A DNA stretch of 13,098 bases from Paratractidigestivibacter sp963630635 (GTDB lineage: Bacteria > Actinomycetota > Coriobacteriia > Coriobacteriales > Atopobiaceae), in the NCBI GenBank assembly GCA_963630635.1, contig CAVGOA010000053.1, positions 1 to 13,098 on the forward strand, in the 5' to 3' direction. The notes below the pieces were generated by a model. That model did no database searches, was not told the DNA's origin, and saw only the letters and a list, made by a program, of their open reading frames with translations. Position numbers and translations under genes: made by a program. This document shows positions 1 through 6,674 of the stretch, in pieces (the first letter of the stretch is position 1; each line of letters begins with the position of its first letter).

Positions 1-588
1 CAGAAGACCGACACCCTCGAGGCCGAGGAGCCGTTCCGCAAGGGCCAGAAGGGCAGCTCGGCCATGCCGCACAAACGCAACCCCATTACCGTCGAGAAGG
101 TCTGTGGCCTTTCTCGCGTGGTCAAGGCCAACGCCCAGGTTGCCTTTGACAACGTGGCCCTGTGGCACGAGCGCGACATCAGCCACTCATCCGCCGAGCG
201 CGTGGCCCAGGCCGACAGCTTCATCGCGCTTGACCACATGTTTAGCTGCCTTACCCGCATCGTCGACGGCCTGGTGCTCTACCCGGCCCAGATGATGGCC
301 AACCTCAACAAGACCCGCGGCCTGATCTACTCGTCCAAGGTGCTGCTGCACCTGGTGGACACCGGCATCACCCGCGAGGACGCCTACAAGATCGTGCAGG
401 AAAACGCCATGGCCACGTGGCGAGAGGTTCAGCAGTGCGAGCCCGGCACCACCTTCCGCGAGAAGATCGAGGCCGACCCGCGTTGCGCCAAGCTCAAGGC
501 CTCCGAGCTGGACGCGATCTTTGACCCGCGCAGCTTCCTGACGCGCGTCGACGTGGTCTTTGACCGCCTGTCTCAGCTTGAGTTTTAG
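1..588 (+). CDS. purB: Adenylosuccinate lyase, C-terminal part (5' end outside window)
   Basis: Adenylosuccinate lyase acts twice in purine synthesis, splitting fumarate from SAICAR and from adenylosuccinate in the cytoplasm. The frame is open from base 1 and gives 195 residues to TAG at 586-588, less than half of the usual 430-480. Visible residues 18-28 read GSSAMPHKRNP, the fumarate lyase superfamily signature loop (GSxxMPxKxN) that carries the catalytic serine. The helical remainder (for example KVLLHLVDTGITREDAYKIVQ) fits the C-terminal domain of PurB rather than argininosuccinate lyase or fumarase. The next gene starts 31 nt later with its own strong ribosome binding site, and no terminator is seen between them, so they may be cotranscribed. 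purC, the enzyme acting just before PurB in the IMP pathway, lies 4 kb downstream, so the two purine genes are close but not contiguous. Confidence 0.96.
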   Translation, partial: QKTDTLEAEEPFRKGQKGSSAMPHKRNPITVEKVCGLSRVVKANAQVAFDNVALWHERDISHSSAERVAQADSFIALDHMFSCLTRIVDGLVLYPAQMMANLNKTRGLIYSSKVLLHLVDTGITREDAYKIVQENAMATWREVQQCEPGTTFREKIEADPRCAKLKASELDAIFDPRSFLTRVDVVFDRLSQLEF

Positions 589-619
589 CATCACGTCTGC
601 AGGAGAGGGGAGGTAAGAC

Positions 620-955
620 ATGCAGTTAGTCGATTTCAAGCCGCGCGGCGTGTGCTCGCGCATGATTCACATTGGTCTTTCTGACGACGGCAAGACCATC
701 GAGCAGGTGGAGTTCGAGGGCGGCTGCTCGGGCAACCTCAAAGCCATCAGCAAGCTGGTCGCCGGCCGTCCCACCGAGGAGGTGGCCGATATCCTGCGCG
801 GCAACACCTGTGGCCCCAGGAACACCTCGTGCGCCGACCAGATGTCCCAGGCGCTGCTGCAGGCCATGGAGCACATCCAGGCCCAGCAGGCTGGGGCGGA
901 CGCGGGCGCGGGCACGGGCGACGCCGTCGAGGCCCCGGCGCCGGCCGCCAACTAA
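620..955 (+). CDS. Stand-alone TSCPD-domain protein (TIGR03905-like)
   Basis: A 111-residue protein starting at ATG 620, chosen because GGGGAGGT at 607-614 sits 5 nt upstream. Residues 1-85 match the TSCPD domain, which occurs alone in small bacterial proteins and at the C terminus of B12-dependent ribonucleotide reductases. Family positions are visible: C12 in GVCS, C36 in FEGGCSGNL, C64 in NTCGPRNTSCADQ and C71. These four cysteines could bind a metal, as has been suggested for the family. The name motif TSCPD reads TSCAD here. From about residue 88 the tail is low-complexity Ala/Gly/Pro and probably disordered. The role of the stand-alone form is not established. It follows purB by 31 nt and precedes the lipoprotein gene by 18 nt, consistent with one operon. 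The family call is fairly sure; no function is claimed. Confidence 0.85.
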   Translation: MQLVDFKPRGVCSRMIHIGLSDDGKTIEQVEFEGGCSGNLKAISKLVAGRPTEEVADILRGNTCGPRNTSCADQMSQALLQAMEHIQAQQAGADAGAGTGDAVEAPAPAAN

Positions 956-973
956 GGCCACGCCCTTCTCGCC

Positions 974-2179
974 ATGAAGTTGCCTAAGCTCACACGCCGC
1001 AGGTTCTTCCAGACCGCCGCCGCAGGCACCGTTGCCGCGACGGCGGTCGGCGTCCTTGCGGGCTGCAACAGCGGCTCATCCGCCACGCAGGAGACCGACC
1101 CGGTGGTCGTGGACTCGGATTCTGCGACCAGCATCACCGATTCCTACGCCTACGTGGACCCAACGCTCGAAGCCACGCACACCTGGACCCTGCCGCTGGG
1201 CACCGTCCTGCGCCCGGCCGAGGGCAACTGGATCCCGGCCACGATCGCGGGTTCGTCTGCCCTTCCCATGGTCAAGGGCGGCGCGCTGTCTCTTGAGTCT
1301 GGCACGTTGTTTGAGGTCGTGGCCACGCCCATGGGGCCGGCGGCGACCTCGGTCATCTATGACGTGCGCTGCTCGGACTCCACCTATGCGTGGGTAGAGA
1401 TCGACACGTCCACCCGCGGATGGGCCCTCTACGCTGCGCGTTTGTCGGCCGGGTCTATCTCGGGCGACATCAAGACGCTGTGGCAGGCAGATTCCAACTA
1501 CGACCCGGCGCCCTTTGCGGTAAGCGGGTCGAAGGTCATCTGGCAGGTCCAGCCGTCGCTTACCGGCTCCAAGACCTCCGAGCACTCGTTTGCCTACGTG
1601 TGGAACGTGGGCGACGCCGACGCTAAATCGGCGGTTGAGTCGCCCGGCCGCTTTGCCACCAAGCCCAACATCTCTGGCGGCTGCTGCATCCTGGCGCCCC
1701 GCGTTCGCGCCGACCAGGGCACCTACTACGGTGTTACGGCCTACTCGCTGTCTGACGACCTTCACACCCAGGTAGACCAGTTGGTCATGCCGGCCTCGGT
1801 CAGGCCCTTCCGCGCCACGCGAATTGGCGAGAAGTTCTTGATCAGCGTCGAGGCCAGCTACAGCACAGGCGGTCTTCTCGGCCAGATGGGCACCTATATT
1901 GGCACCCGTAACGGCAGTTTTATCAAGCTTGACCGCGAGCCCTCTGAGTGCCCGGCGGGCAACGGCCAGACCTACATCATCAAGAGCCAGTCGTCCTACT
2001 TTGTTGTCGACGCCGAGAAGCAAACCTACACCGGTTTGTCGTCGGCCGACCGCTCGGTCGACTACGGCGAGTACCCCGCAAGATCGGGCGAGAACTCGAC
2101 TTTTGTGACCTTCTCGACGGTAAAAGACCCCGATACCGGCTATCCGTCCACGGTCACCGTGAGGACCTTTAACCTATAG
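974..2179 (+). CDS. Tat-exported lipoprotein of unknown function
   Basis: A 401-residue protein. Residues 7-13 (TRRRFFQ) form a twin-arginine motif, followed by an Ala/Gly/Val-rich hydrophobic stretch and the lipobox VLAGC with C31 as the lipidated cysteine. It is therefore predicted to be exported folded by Tat and anchored to the outer face of the membrane. Residues 32-55 are a polar Ser/Thr/Asp linker. The rest is rich in beta-strand-like segments with aromatic/Gly repeats (YAWVEIDTSTRGWALYAARL, KVIWQVQPSL, KFLISVEASY), which suggests a propeller-like fold, although no family is recognised. It has four further cysteines: C133, adjacent C237-C238, and C326. No good Shine-Dalgarno precedes ATG 974. 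The only AAGG overlaps the previous stop 16 nt away, so translational coupling to the TSCPD gene is likely. A two-component system follows after 92 nt, but a functional link is only a guess. Confidence 0.85.
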   Translation: MKLPKLTRRRFFQTAAAGTVAATAVGVLAGCNSGSSATQETDPVVVDSDSATSITDSYAYVDPTLEATHTWTLPLGTVLRPAEGNWIPATIAGSSALPMVKGGALSLESGTLFEVVATPMGPAATSVIYDVRCSDSTYAWVEIDTSTRGWALYAARLSAGSISGDIKTLWQADSNYDPAPFAVSGSKVIWQVQPSLTGSKTSEHSFAYVWNVGDADAKSAVESPGRFATKPNISGGCCILAPRVRADQGTYYGVTAYSLSDDLHTQVDQLVMPASVRPFRATRIGEKFLISVEASYSTGGLLGQMGTYIGTRNGSFIKLDREPSECPAGNGQTYIIKSQSSYFVVDAEKQTYTGLSSADRSVDYGEYPARSGENSTFVTFSTVKDPDTGYPSTVTVRTFNL

Positions 2180-2184
2180 AGGGG

Positions 2185-2214
2185 TTTCACAGCCCCCGCC
2201 GTGGGGTAAACTAG
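2185..2214 (+). promoter_or_regulatory. Putative promoter of the two-component operon
   Basis: The word GGTAAACTAG (2205-2214) holds a -10-like TAAACT at 2207-2212, with a weak -35-like TTTCAC at 2185-2190 and a 16-nt spacer. The same ten bases recur before purC at the same kind of position. The roughly 50-nt leader that follows contains a short hairpin, GCGGC (2223-2227) with GCCGC (2236-2240). No experimental support; the -35 match is poor. Confidence 0.45.
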
Positions 2215-2271
2215 GGTTACTTGCGGCGGGACTCTGCCGCCGTGCGTACAAGCGATCATCAGGGAGGCCCC

Positions 2272-2985
2272 ATGGCTTCAGACGAGAAAAAGATTTTGTT
2301 GGTCGAGGACGAGAAGGCCATCCGCGACGCCGTTGCTGCGTACCTTGAGCGCGAGGGCTATATCGTTCGTGGCGTTGGTGACGGTCAGTCTGCCGTCGAG
2401 GAGTACGAGAAGCACTCCTTTGACCTGGTCATTCTTGACCTCATGCTCCCCAAGCTCTCTGGCGAGCGCGTTTGCCGCGCCATTCGCGAGACGTCCAACG
2501 TGCCCATCATCATGCTTACCGCCAAGGGCGAGGTCGAGGACCGTATCATTGGCCTTGAGCTGGGCGCAGACGACTACCTGATCAAGCCCTTCTCGCCGCG
2601 TGAGCTGGTTGCTCGCGTGCGTGCGCTGCTTCGTCGCGCCCACACCGAGGCCGAGCCGCAGCTTGAGGTCCTGGACTTTGGCGACCTGGTCATCGATATT
2701 TCTGGCCACAAGGTTTTGGTCGAGGGCTCCGAGATTGACCTTACCGCCTCTGAGTTCAAGCTTTTGACCACCCTTGCCCGCCACCCCGGCCGCGTCTATA
2801 CGCGCATGGAGCTGGTCGAGAAGGTCTTGGGCTACGACTTTGAGGGCTACGAGCGTACCATTGACTCGCACGTCAAGAACCTGCGTGCCAAGCTGGGCGA
2901 CGACCCGCGCAACCCGCGCTGGCTCTACACCGTCCACGGCGTGGGTTACCGCTTTGAGTCTCCGCAAAACGCCGAGGCTAAGTAG
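2272..2985 (+). CDS. OmpR/PhoB-family response regulator
   Basis: A 237-residue two-domain transcription factor. ATG 2272 is chosen over an in-frame TTG at 2221 because AGGGAGG (2261-2267) lies 4 nt upstream and the receiver begins immediately after it. The receiver (about 5-120) has the acidic pair E12-D13, phosphoacceptor D56 in LVILDLMLP, T83 in MLTAK and K105 in IKPFSPREL, so it should be phosphorylated by the partner kinase. Residues about 130-233 form the winged helix-turn-helix, ending in the typical RTIDSHVKNLRAKLGDD and YTVHGVGYRF segments. The histidine kinase gene begins 8 nt after its stop, so the two make a cognate pair in one transcript. The signal and target genes cannot be read from the sequence. 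The adjacent lipoprotein and purC are candidates by position only. Confidence 0.95.
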   Translation: MASDEKKILLVEDEKAIRDAVAAYLEREGYIVRGVGDGQSAVEEYEKHSFDLVILDLMLPKLSGERVCRAIRETSNVPIIMLTAKGEVEDRIIGLELGADDYLIKPFSPRELVARVRALLRRAHTEAEPQLEVLDFGDLVIDISGHKVLVEGSEIDLTASEFKLLTTLARHPGRVYTRMELVEKVLGYDFEGYERTIDSHVKNLRAKLGDDPRNPRWLYTVHGVGYRFESPQNAEAK

Positions 2986-2993
2986 GCAACTTC

Positions 2994-4574
2994 GTGGCAG
3001 CACGCTTTGTCATAGGAAAGAACGCGACTGACGAGGGCTCCAAGCAGCCCTCGTCTCGTAATTCGTGGGGCACCATCAAGCCCAAGCCCAAGGACACCCC
3101 GCCCTTCTCGACGCACATGACCTTGGCCTTTGCCTTGACGGCCGTCATGACCGCCGTGGTCATGATCGGCGTGTTGGCGTTTGTCTGGGAGAACACCTTT
3201 ATGGCGTATACCAGGCAAAACATGCAGGGTTTTGCAGATTCCACCGCCGAGGGGCTGTCGTCTGCCTATGCAGCGGCGGGCGATGAGTGGACCGAGGACG
3301 TCTTGGCCGGGGCTCGCAGCGCATCTTCTATCTCGGCCGATTTGGGCGTGCAGGTCTTGGATGCCAACGGCAAGATCTTGTACGACGACACCTGGTCGCA
3401 CGCAAGGACCTCCACCGAGAAGGACGACGAGATCAAGGGTGTTGCAACGTCAACCGGTGGTCGCGGATCGAGCGCGACAACCTTGACTTCGTCTGCCCCC
3501 ACCGATGCCGAGTCTGTGGTCACGGCCGACGTCTGCGACTCGACCGGCGCCGTGGTGGGCACCGTGCGCCTGTGGGCCTTTGGGTCCGAGGCCCTTCTCA
3601 CCAAGAGCGACGCGGCGTTTAGGGTCAACTCGTACGGAGCAGGCCTGGTAGCGGCGGCGATCGCCATCGTGCTTGCCTGCGTCATTGGCTTCTTTACGTC
3701 TAAGAAGATGGCCACGCCCATCCAGCGCATCACCTCGACCGCCAAGCAGATTCGCAACGGAGACATGACGGCGCGCTCGGGCGTGAGCGGCACCGACGAG
3801 ATTGGCCAGCTGGGCGAGACCTTTGACGATATGGCCTCTGCGCTGGAGCGCGACCTTAAGCTTGAGCGCCGCCTGACCGGCGACGTGGCCCACGAGCTGC
3901 GCACGCCGTTGATGGCCATGCAGGCTACGGTCGAGGCCATGCAGGACGGCGTGCTTCCCGCAGACGACGAGCACTTCGAGACCGTGGCCTCTGAGGTGCG
4001 GCGCCTGTCTCGCCTGGTCGATGCCATGCTTAAGCTGTCACGGCTTGAGAACAACACCGCAGAGCTCAAGACCGAGCGCACCGATGTGGTCTACCTTATC
4101 AAGAGCCTGGTTTCTTCTCAGCATGCTTTGTTCCACGAGAAGGGCCTCCACCTGCGCTTTGTTAACGAGAGTGGCCGCGACGAGGTCATGGCCGATATCG
4201 ACGCCGACCTTATTCGCGAGGCTGTGGTCAACCTCATGAGCAACGCCATGCGCTATACCGACGCCGACGGCTACGTGAAGGTCTCGGTCAAGCTTGAGCG
4301 CGAGGACGTGCTGATTTCTGTCCAGGACACCGGCATTGGCATTGCCAAAGAGGACATCCCGCAGACGTTCTCGCGTTTCTGGCGCTCGGACGTGAGCCGC
4401 GAGCGCGTGAGCGGCGGCCTGGGTGTTGGCCTGTCGCTGACCAAAGAGATCGTGGACAAGCACAACGGCACCATTCTGGTTGAGTCCGAGCTGGGCCGCG
4501 GCACCACGTTTACGCTGCGGATTCCCCAGAACCGCGGGCGTCGCAACCTGGCACAGGTCATCCAGGAGGGGTAG
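2994..4574 (+). CDS. Membrane sensor histidine kinase (HAMP, HisKA, HATPase_c)
   Basis: A 526-residue kinase starting at GTG 2994, 8 nt after the response regulator stop; an AGTAGG overlapping that stop can act as ribosome binding site. A polar cytoplasmic N terminus of about 40 residues precedes TM1 (about 42-63). The extracytoplasmic sensor region (about 64-213) has no recognised fold and contains a Ser/Thr/Gly-rich stretch at about 149-176. TM2 is about 215-237, followed by a HAMP linker (about 236-290). The HisKA H-box has H300 in DVAHELRTPL. The ATPase domain shows the N-box N413-LMSN, the G1 box D445-TGIGIA and the G2 box GGLGVGLSL at 474-482. All motifs needed for autophosphorylation are present. 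The architecture is that of classic EnvZ/PhoR/VanS-like kinases. The stimulus is unknown. The gene ends 135 nt before purC. Confidence 0.94.
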   Translation: MAARFVIGKNATDEGSKQPSSRNSWGTIKPKPKDTPPFSTHMTLAFALTAVMTAVVMIGVLAFVWENTFMAYTRQNMQGFADSTAEGLSSAYAAAGDEWTEDVLAGARSASSISADLGVQVLDANGKILYDDTWSHARTSTEKDDEIKGVATSTGGRGSSATTLTSSAPTDAESVVTADVCDSTGAVVGTVRLWAFGSEALLTKSDAAFRVNSYGAGLVAAAIAIVLACVIGFFTSKKMATPIQRITSTAKQIRNGDMTARSGVSGTDEIGQLGETFDDMASALERDLKLERRLTGDVAHELRTPLMAMQATVEAMQDGVLPADDEHFETVASEVRRLSRLVDAMLKLSRLENNTAELKTERTDVVYLIKSLVSSQHALFHEKGLHLRFVNESGRDEVMADIDADLIREAVVNLMSNAMRYTDADGYVKVSVKLEREDVLISVQDTGIGIAKEDIPQTFSRFWRSDVSRERVSGGLGVGLSLTKEIVDKHNGTILVESELGRGTTFTLRIPQNRGRRNLAQVIQEG

Positions 4575-4612
4575 GGCAGGCGGCATGCGACCCGCGCGGT
4601 CTTCTCGCCGCC

Positions 4613-4642
4613 TTACCTGCCTTGGCCGTTGCGGTAAACTAG
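4613..4642 (+). promoter_or_regulatory. Putative promoter of purC
   Basis: A second copy of GGTAAACTAG (4633-4642), with a -10-like TAAACT at 4635-4640. A weak -35-like TTACCT lies at 4613-4618 with a 16-nt spacer, the same geometry as before the response regulator. The leader to the GTG start is about 60 nt and can form two small hairpins: GTGC/GCAC (4649-4652 with 4658-4661) and GCCTC/GAGGC (4663-4667 with 4676-4680). AAGGAAGG at 4692-4699 is the ribosome binding site. Confidence 0.45.
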
Positions 4643-4709
4643 TGGATTGTGCATACGGCACAGCCTCGCGTCAGAGAGGCAACTCACAGCCAAGGAAGGT
4701 TGATTAATC

Positions 4710-5606
4710 GTGGCAACTATTGAGCTTCGTCCGGATTCCCACGGTAAAGTTCGCGACATCTACGACTGCGGAGACAAGCTGCTTATGGTGGCTTCTGACC
4801 GCATTAGTGCGTTCGATTACATCCTGCCCGACGAGATTCCTTTTAAGGGCGAGGTTTTGACCCGTATCTCGGCGTTTTGGTTCGAGCGTTTTGCCGACCT
4901 TATGCCCAACCACATGATTTCGTGCGACGTGGCCGACCTGCCCGAGGAGTTCAAGCAGTACGCCGATTACCTGGCCGGCCGCTTTATGCTGGTCAAGAAG
5001 GCCCAGACCGTGCCCATCGAGTGCATCGTGCGCGGCTACCTTACTGGATCTGGCAAGAAGACCTACGACGCCGACGGCACCGTGTGCGGCATTAAGCTGC
5101 CCGAGGGCCTGACCGAGGCCTCCAAACTGCCTGAGCCCATCTTTACGCCTTCCACCAAGGCCGAGCTGGGCGACCACGACGAGAACATTAGCTTCGAGCG
5201 TTGCTGCGAGATCGTGGGCGCCGACGTGGCCGAGCAGCTGCGCGACGCTTCCATCAAGATCTACAAGGCCGCGGCCGAGTACGCCGCCACCCGCGGCATC
5301 ATCATTGCCGACACCAAGTTTGAGTTTGGCTTCATCGACGGCCAGCTCACGCTGATCGACGAGTGCCTGACGCCCGATTCCAGCCGCTTCTGGCCGGCCG
5401 AGGGCTACGTCGAGGGCCACGTCCAGCCCAGCTACGACAAGCAGTACGTCCGCGACTGGCTCAAGGCCAACTGGGACTTCACCGGCGACGCGCCCAAGCT
5501 CCCCGCAGATGTGCTTGAGGGAACCTCCAGCCGCTATCAGGAGGCTTTCCAGATTATTACCGGTACCGAGTTCAAACCCATGAAGGAGTCCAATGTCTCT
5601 GCGTGA
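4710..5606 (+). CDS. purC: Phosphoribosylaminoimidazole-succinocarboxamide synthase
   Basis: SAICAR synthetase joins aspartate to CAIR with ATP in de novo purine synthesis, giving the substrate of the PurB encoded upstream. It has 298 residues, normal for the family. The N terminus HGKVRDIYDCGDKLLMVASDRISAFD is the conserved ATP-binding start. The two family signatures are VPIECIVRGYLTGSG (101-115) and IIADTKFEFG (198-207), followed by DECLTPDSSRFWP (217-229). Length and the TPDSSRFWP segment are like the longer actinobacterial/yeast-type enzymes rather than the roughly 237-residue E. coli form. The start is GTG 4710, with AAGGAAGG 10 nt upstream. Its last 14 nt overlap the start of the next gene, whose AAGGAG site lies inside purC, so the two are probably translationally coupled. 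Confidence 0.97.
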   Translation: MATIELRPDSHGKVRDIYDCGDKLLMVASDRISAFDYILPDEIPFKGEVLTRISAFWFERFADLMPNHMISCDVADLPEEFKQYADYLAGRFMLVKKAQTVPIECIVRGYLTGSGKKTYDADGTVCGIKLPEGLTEASKLPEPIFTPSTKAELGDHDENISFERCCEIVGADVAEQLRDASIKIYKAAAEYAATRGIIIADTKFEFGFIDGQLTLIDECLTPDSSRFWPAEGYVEGHVQPSYDKQYVRDWLKANWDFTGDAPKLPADVLEGTSSRYQEAFQIITGTEFKPMKESNVSA

Positions 5607-6240
5607 CACGATCGAGGGCGCACGCTCCGAAGCTAAAGAGAACGCCTCTAACCTTGCCCCCAAGAAGAAGGACGGCGAGAAGGACGATGAGGCCAAGGTC
5701 GCCGCGTACGACCCGTTTAACCCCGGCAAGTCTTCTGCCGCCACCGGCCGCCCCAAGACCGAGGCCGGCTCGTCTGTGCGCGCCGAGGGCAAGTACAAGG
5801 GCGCCACGCCGCTTGAGCGCTCGAGCATGACCAAGGAAGAGAAGAAGGCCGAGCGCGCCCGTGAGCGTGCCCGCGAGGACCAGCGCACCCGCGCCTACGA
5901 CCTGATTCTTAAGGCCAACCCCGAGTACAAGCGCACCGAGAAGGTCTGGTGGATCCTGCTGGGCATTGGCTTTGGCTGCACCGTGGTTTCTCTGTTGGTG
6001 GCCTATTTCCTGGGTGGCCAGGACCTGGGCACCACCTCGGGCGTCGTGTCGATCGTCGCGCTTGTGTTGGCGTACGTCTTCATCATCGGCGGCTTTATCT
6101 ACGACCTGGTCAAGAGGCGTCCGTGCCGCAAGGCCGCCGAGAAGCGCCTTGCCAGCATGAACGACAAGCACGTAGCCGATTTTCTCGCCCAGGCCGATAA
6201 GGTCGCAGGCGACGAGAAGGCCGGCAAGTCCGCCAAGTAG
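5593..6240 (+). CDS. Conserved-looking two-helix membrane protein of unknown function
   Basis: A 215-residue protein, ATG 5593, with AAGGAG (5583-5588) 4 nt upstream inside the end of purC. Residues 1-115 are highly charged and probably disordered, with a Lys/Glu/Arg-rich helical stretch at about 78-100 (KEEKKAERARERAREDQ). Two hydrophobic helices follow, at about 119-140 and 150-172, separated by a short Gly-rich loop (GGQDLGTTSG). Positive residues (KRRPCRK) and a charged C-terminal helix of about 40 residues ending in KAGKSAK come last. The likely topology has both termini in the cytoplasm. No enzyme motif or named family is recognised. The overlap with purC suggests coordinated expression but does not imply a purine role. 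No clear terminator lies between its stop and the tRNA promoter. Confidence 0.8.
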   Translation: MSLRDTIEGARSEAKENASNLAPKKKDGEKDDEAKVAAYDPFNPGKSSAATGRPKTEAGSSVRAEGKYKGATPLERSSMTKEEKKAERARERAREDQRTRAYDLILKANPEYKRTEKVWWILLGIGFGCTVVSLLVAYFLGGQDLGTTSGVVSIVALVLAYVFIIGGFIYDLVKRRPCRKAAEKRLASMNDKHVADFLAQADKVAGDEKAGKSAK

Positions 6241-6296
6241 GTTTTATGCCGTGTGGCGCGGGTGTCCCGGCGAGACGGGCGCGGGCGTCGCTAAGG

Positions 6297-6305
6297 TGTT
6301 AGAAT
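6297..6305 (+). promoter_or_regulatory. Extended -10 promoter of tRNA-Arg
   Basis: TGTTAGAAT combines the TGn extension (6297-6299) with TAGAAT (6300-6305), five of six matches to TATAAT. It ends 10 nt before the mature tRNA 5' end, the spacing expected for a short-leader tRNA transcript. No -35 is recognisable in the GC-rich stretch 17 nt upstream, which fits an extended -10 promoter. Confidence 0.55.
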
Positions 6306-6315
6306 CAGGTTTCAT

Positions 6316-6391
6316 GCCTTCGTAGCTCAGGGGATAGAGCACCGCTCTCCTAAAGCGGGTGTCGGCCGTTCGAATCGGCCCGGGGGCACCA
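6316..6391 (+). tRNA. tRNA-Arg, anticodon CCU
   Basis: A complete 76-nt cloverleaf with the CCA end encoded (6389-6391). The acceptor stem GCCTTCG (6316-6322) pairs with CGGGGGC with two G-U pairs, and the discriminator is A. The D-arm is GCTC/GAGC. The anticodon stem CCGCT/AGCGG (6342-6346, 6354-6358) encloses the loop CTCCTAA, with CCT at 6349-6351. The T-arm GGCCG/CGGCC carries TTCGAAT. The CCU anticodon reads the AGG arginine codon, which is uncommon in the neighbouring genes. A terminator follows directly. Confidence 0.97.
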
Positions 6392-6400
6392 TGATTTCAC

Positions 6401-6432
6401 AGGCCAGGGGCTTTGGGTCCCTGGCCTTTTTT
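6401..6432 (+). terminator. Intrinsic terminator after tRNA-Arg
   Basis: A perfect 9-bp stem AGGCCAGGG (6401-6409) with CCCTGGCCT (6419-6427), a 9-nt loop and a run of six T (6427-6432). It lies 9 nt after the tRNA CCA end and ends + strand transcription entering from the left. Confidence 0.9.
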
Positions 6433-6482
6433 GTGTGTGCTGGCGCGGCAGGCGTCGCCGCCAACTCGCGAGCTTGCTTGAA

Positions 6483-6500
6483 TTTATGCGAACGCATAAA
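6483..6500. repeat. 18-bp palindrome (operator-like)
   Basis: TTTATGCG (6483-6490), AA, then its exact reverse complement CGCATAAA (6493-6500). As DNA it has the size and two-fold symmetry of a dimeric repressor site; as RNA it would be a 7-bp stem with the loop GAAC. No promoter or gene start lies next to it, so an operator role is doubtful. Confidence 0.8.
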
Positions 6501-6549
6501 GCGAGGGTGCATGCAGCCGACTCAATGGCACGTCGATTTAGAAAAAATA

Positions 6550-6674
6550 CGAAATTGGGAAGCCGAGTCGTCGATGAGCGAAGTGAGGGGCGACTCTGGA
6601 TTACGCGACCTGCGGTTTTGTTGGTGCGTAGAGGCAGCATGTTGGCCTGCGGGCCATTGGGCTTCCCAATTTCG
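6550..6674. repeat. Perfect 15-bp inverted repeat enclosing 95 nt (MITE-like or structured RNA)
   Basis: CGAAATTGGGAAGCC at 6550-6564 and its exact reverse complement at 6660-6674 define a 125-nt unit. The inside contains a smaller hairpin, GAGTCG (6565-6570) with CGACTC (6591-6596). The flanks carry a further 9-bp inverted pair (6495-6503 with 6675-6683). No target-site duplication is obvious and no transposase is encoded. A 15-base perfect pair is far from expected by chance in 280 nt. Confidence 0.85.

Noticed and set aside
1076..2023. 315-codon open frame on the - strand
   Set aside because: Antisense to the Tat lipoprotein gene; Arg/Gly-rich, no domain, no ribosome binding site.
2181..2206. 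G/C runs after the lipoprotein gene as a terminator
   Set aside because: Only 4-bp C/G stems can form and no T run follows.
4575..4621. Hairpin after the histidine kinase (AGGCGGC with GCCGCCT) as a terminator
   Set aside because: The stem is only 7 bp with a long loop and no T run follows; it also overlaps the presumed purC promoter.
4643..4709. Riboswitch in the purC leader
   Set aside because: About 65 nt with two tiny hairpins; no purine, PRPP or other riboswitch core is recognisable and no terminator stem is present.
4704..5888. 394-codon open frame on the - strand
   Set aside because: It is antisense to purC and the start of the next gene, both certain or likely genes; composition is low-complexity with no family motif.
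6316..6391. tRNA-Arg as an integration (att) site for a mobile element
   Set aside because: No direct repeat of the tRNA 3' end is found in the window and no integrase gene is present.
6327..6640. Small - strand frames with GRFERPTPA- and WCPRADSNGR-like peptides
   Set aside because: These peptides are the reverse-strand translation of the tRNA-Arg gene, a well-known source of false proteins.
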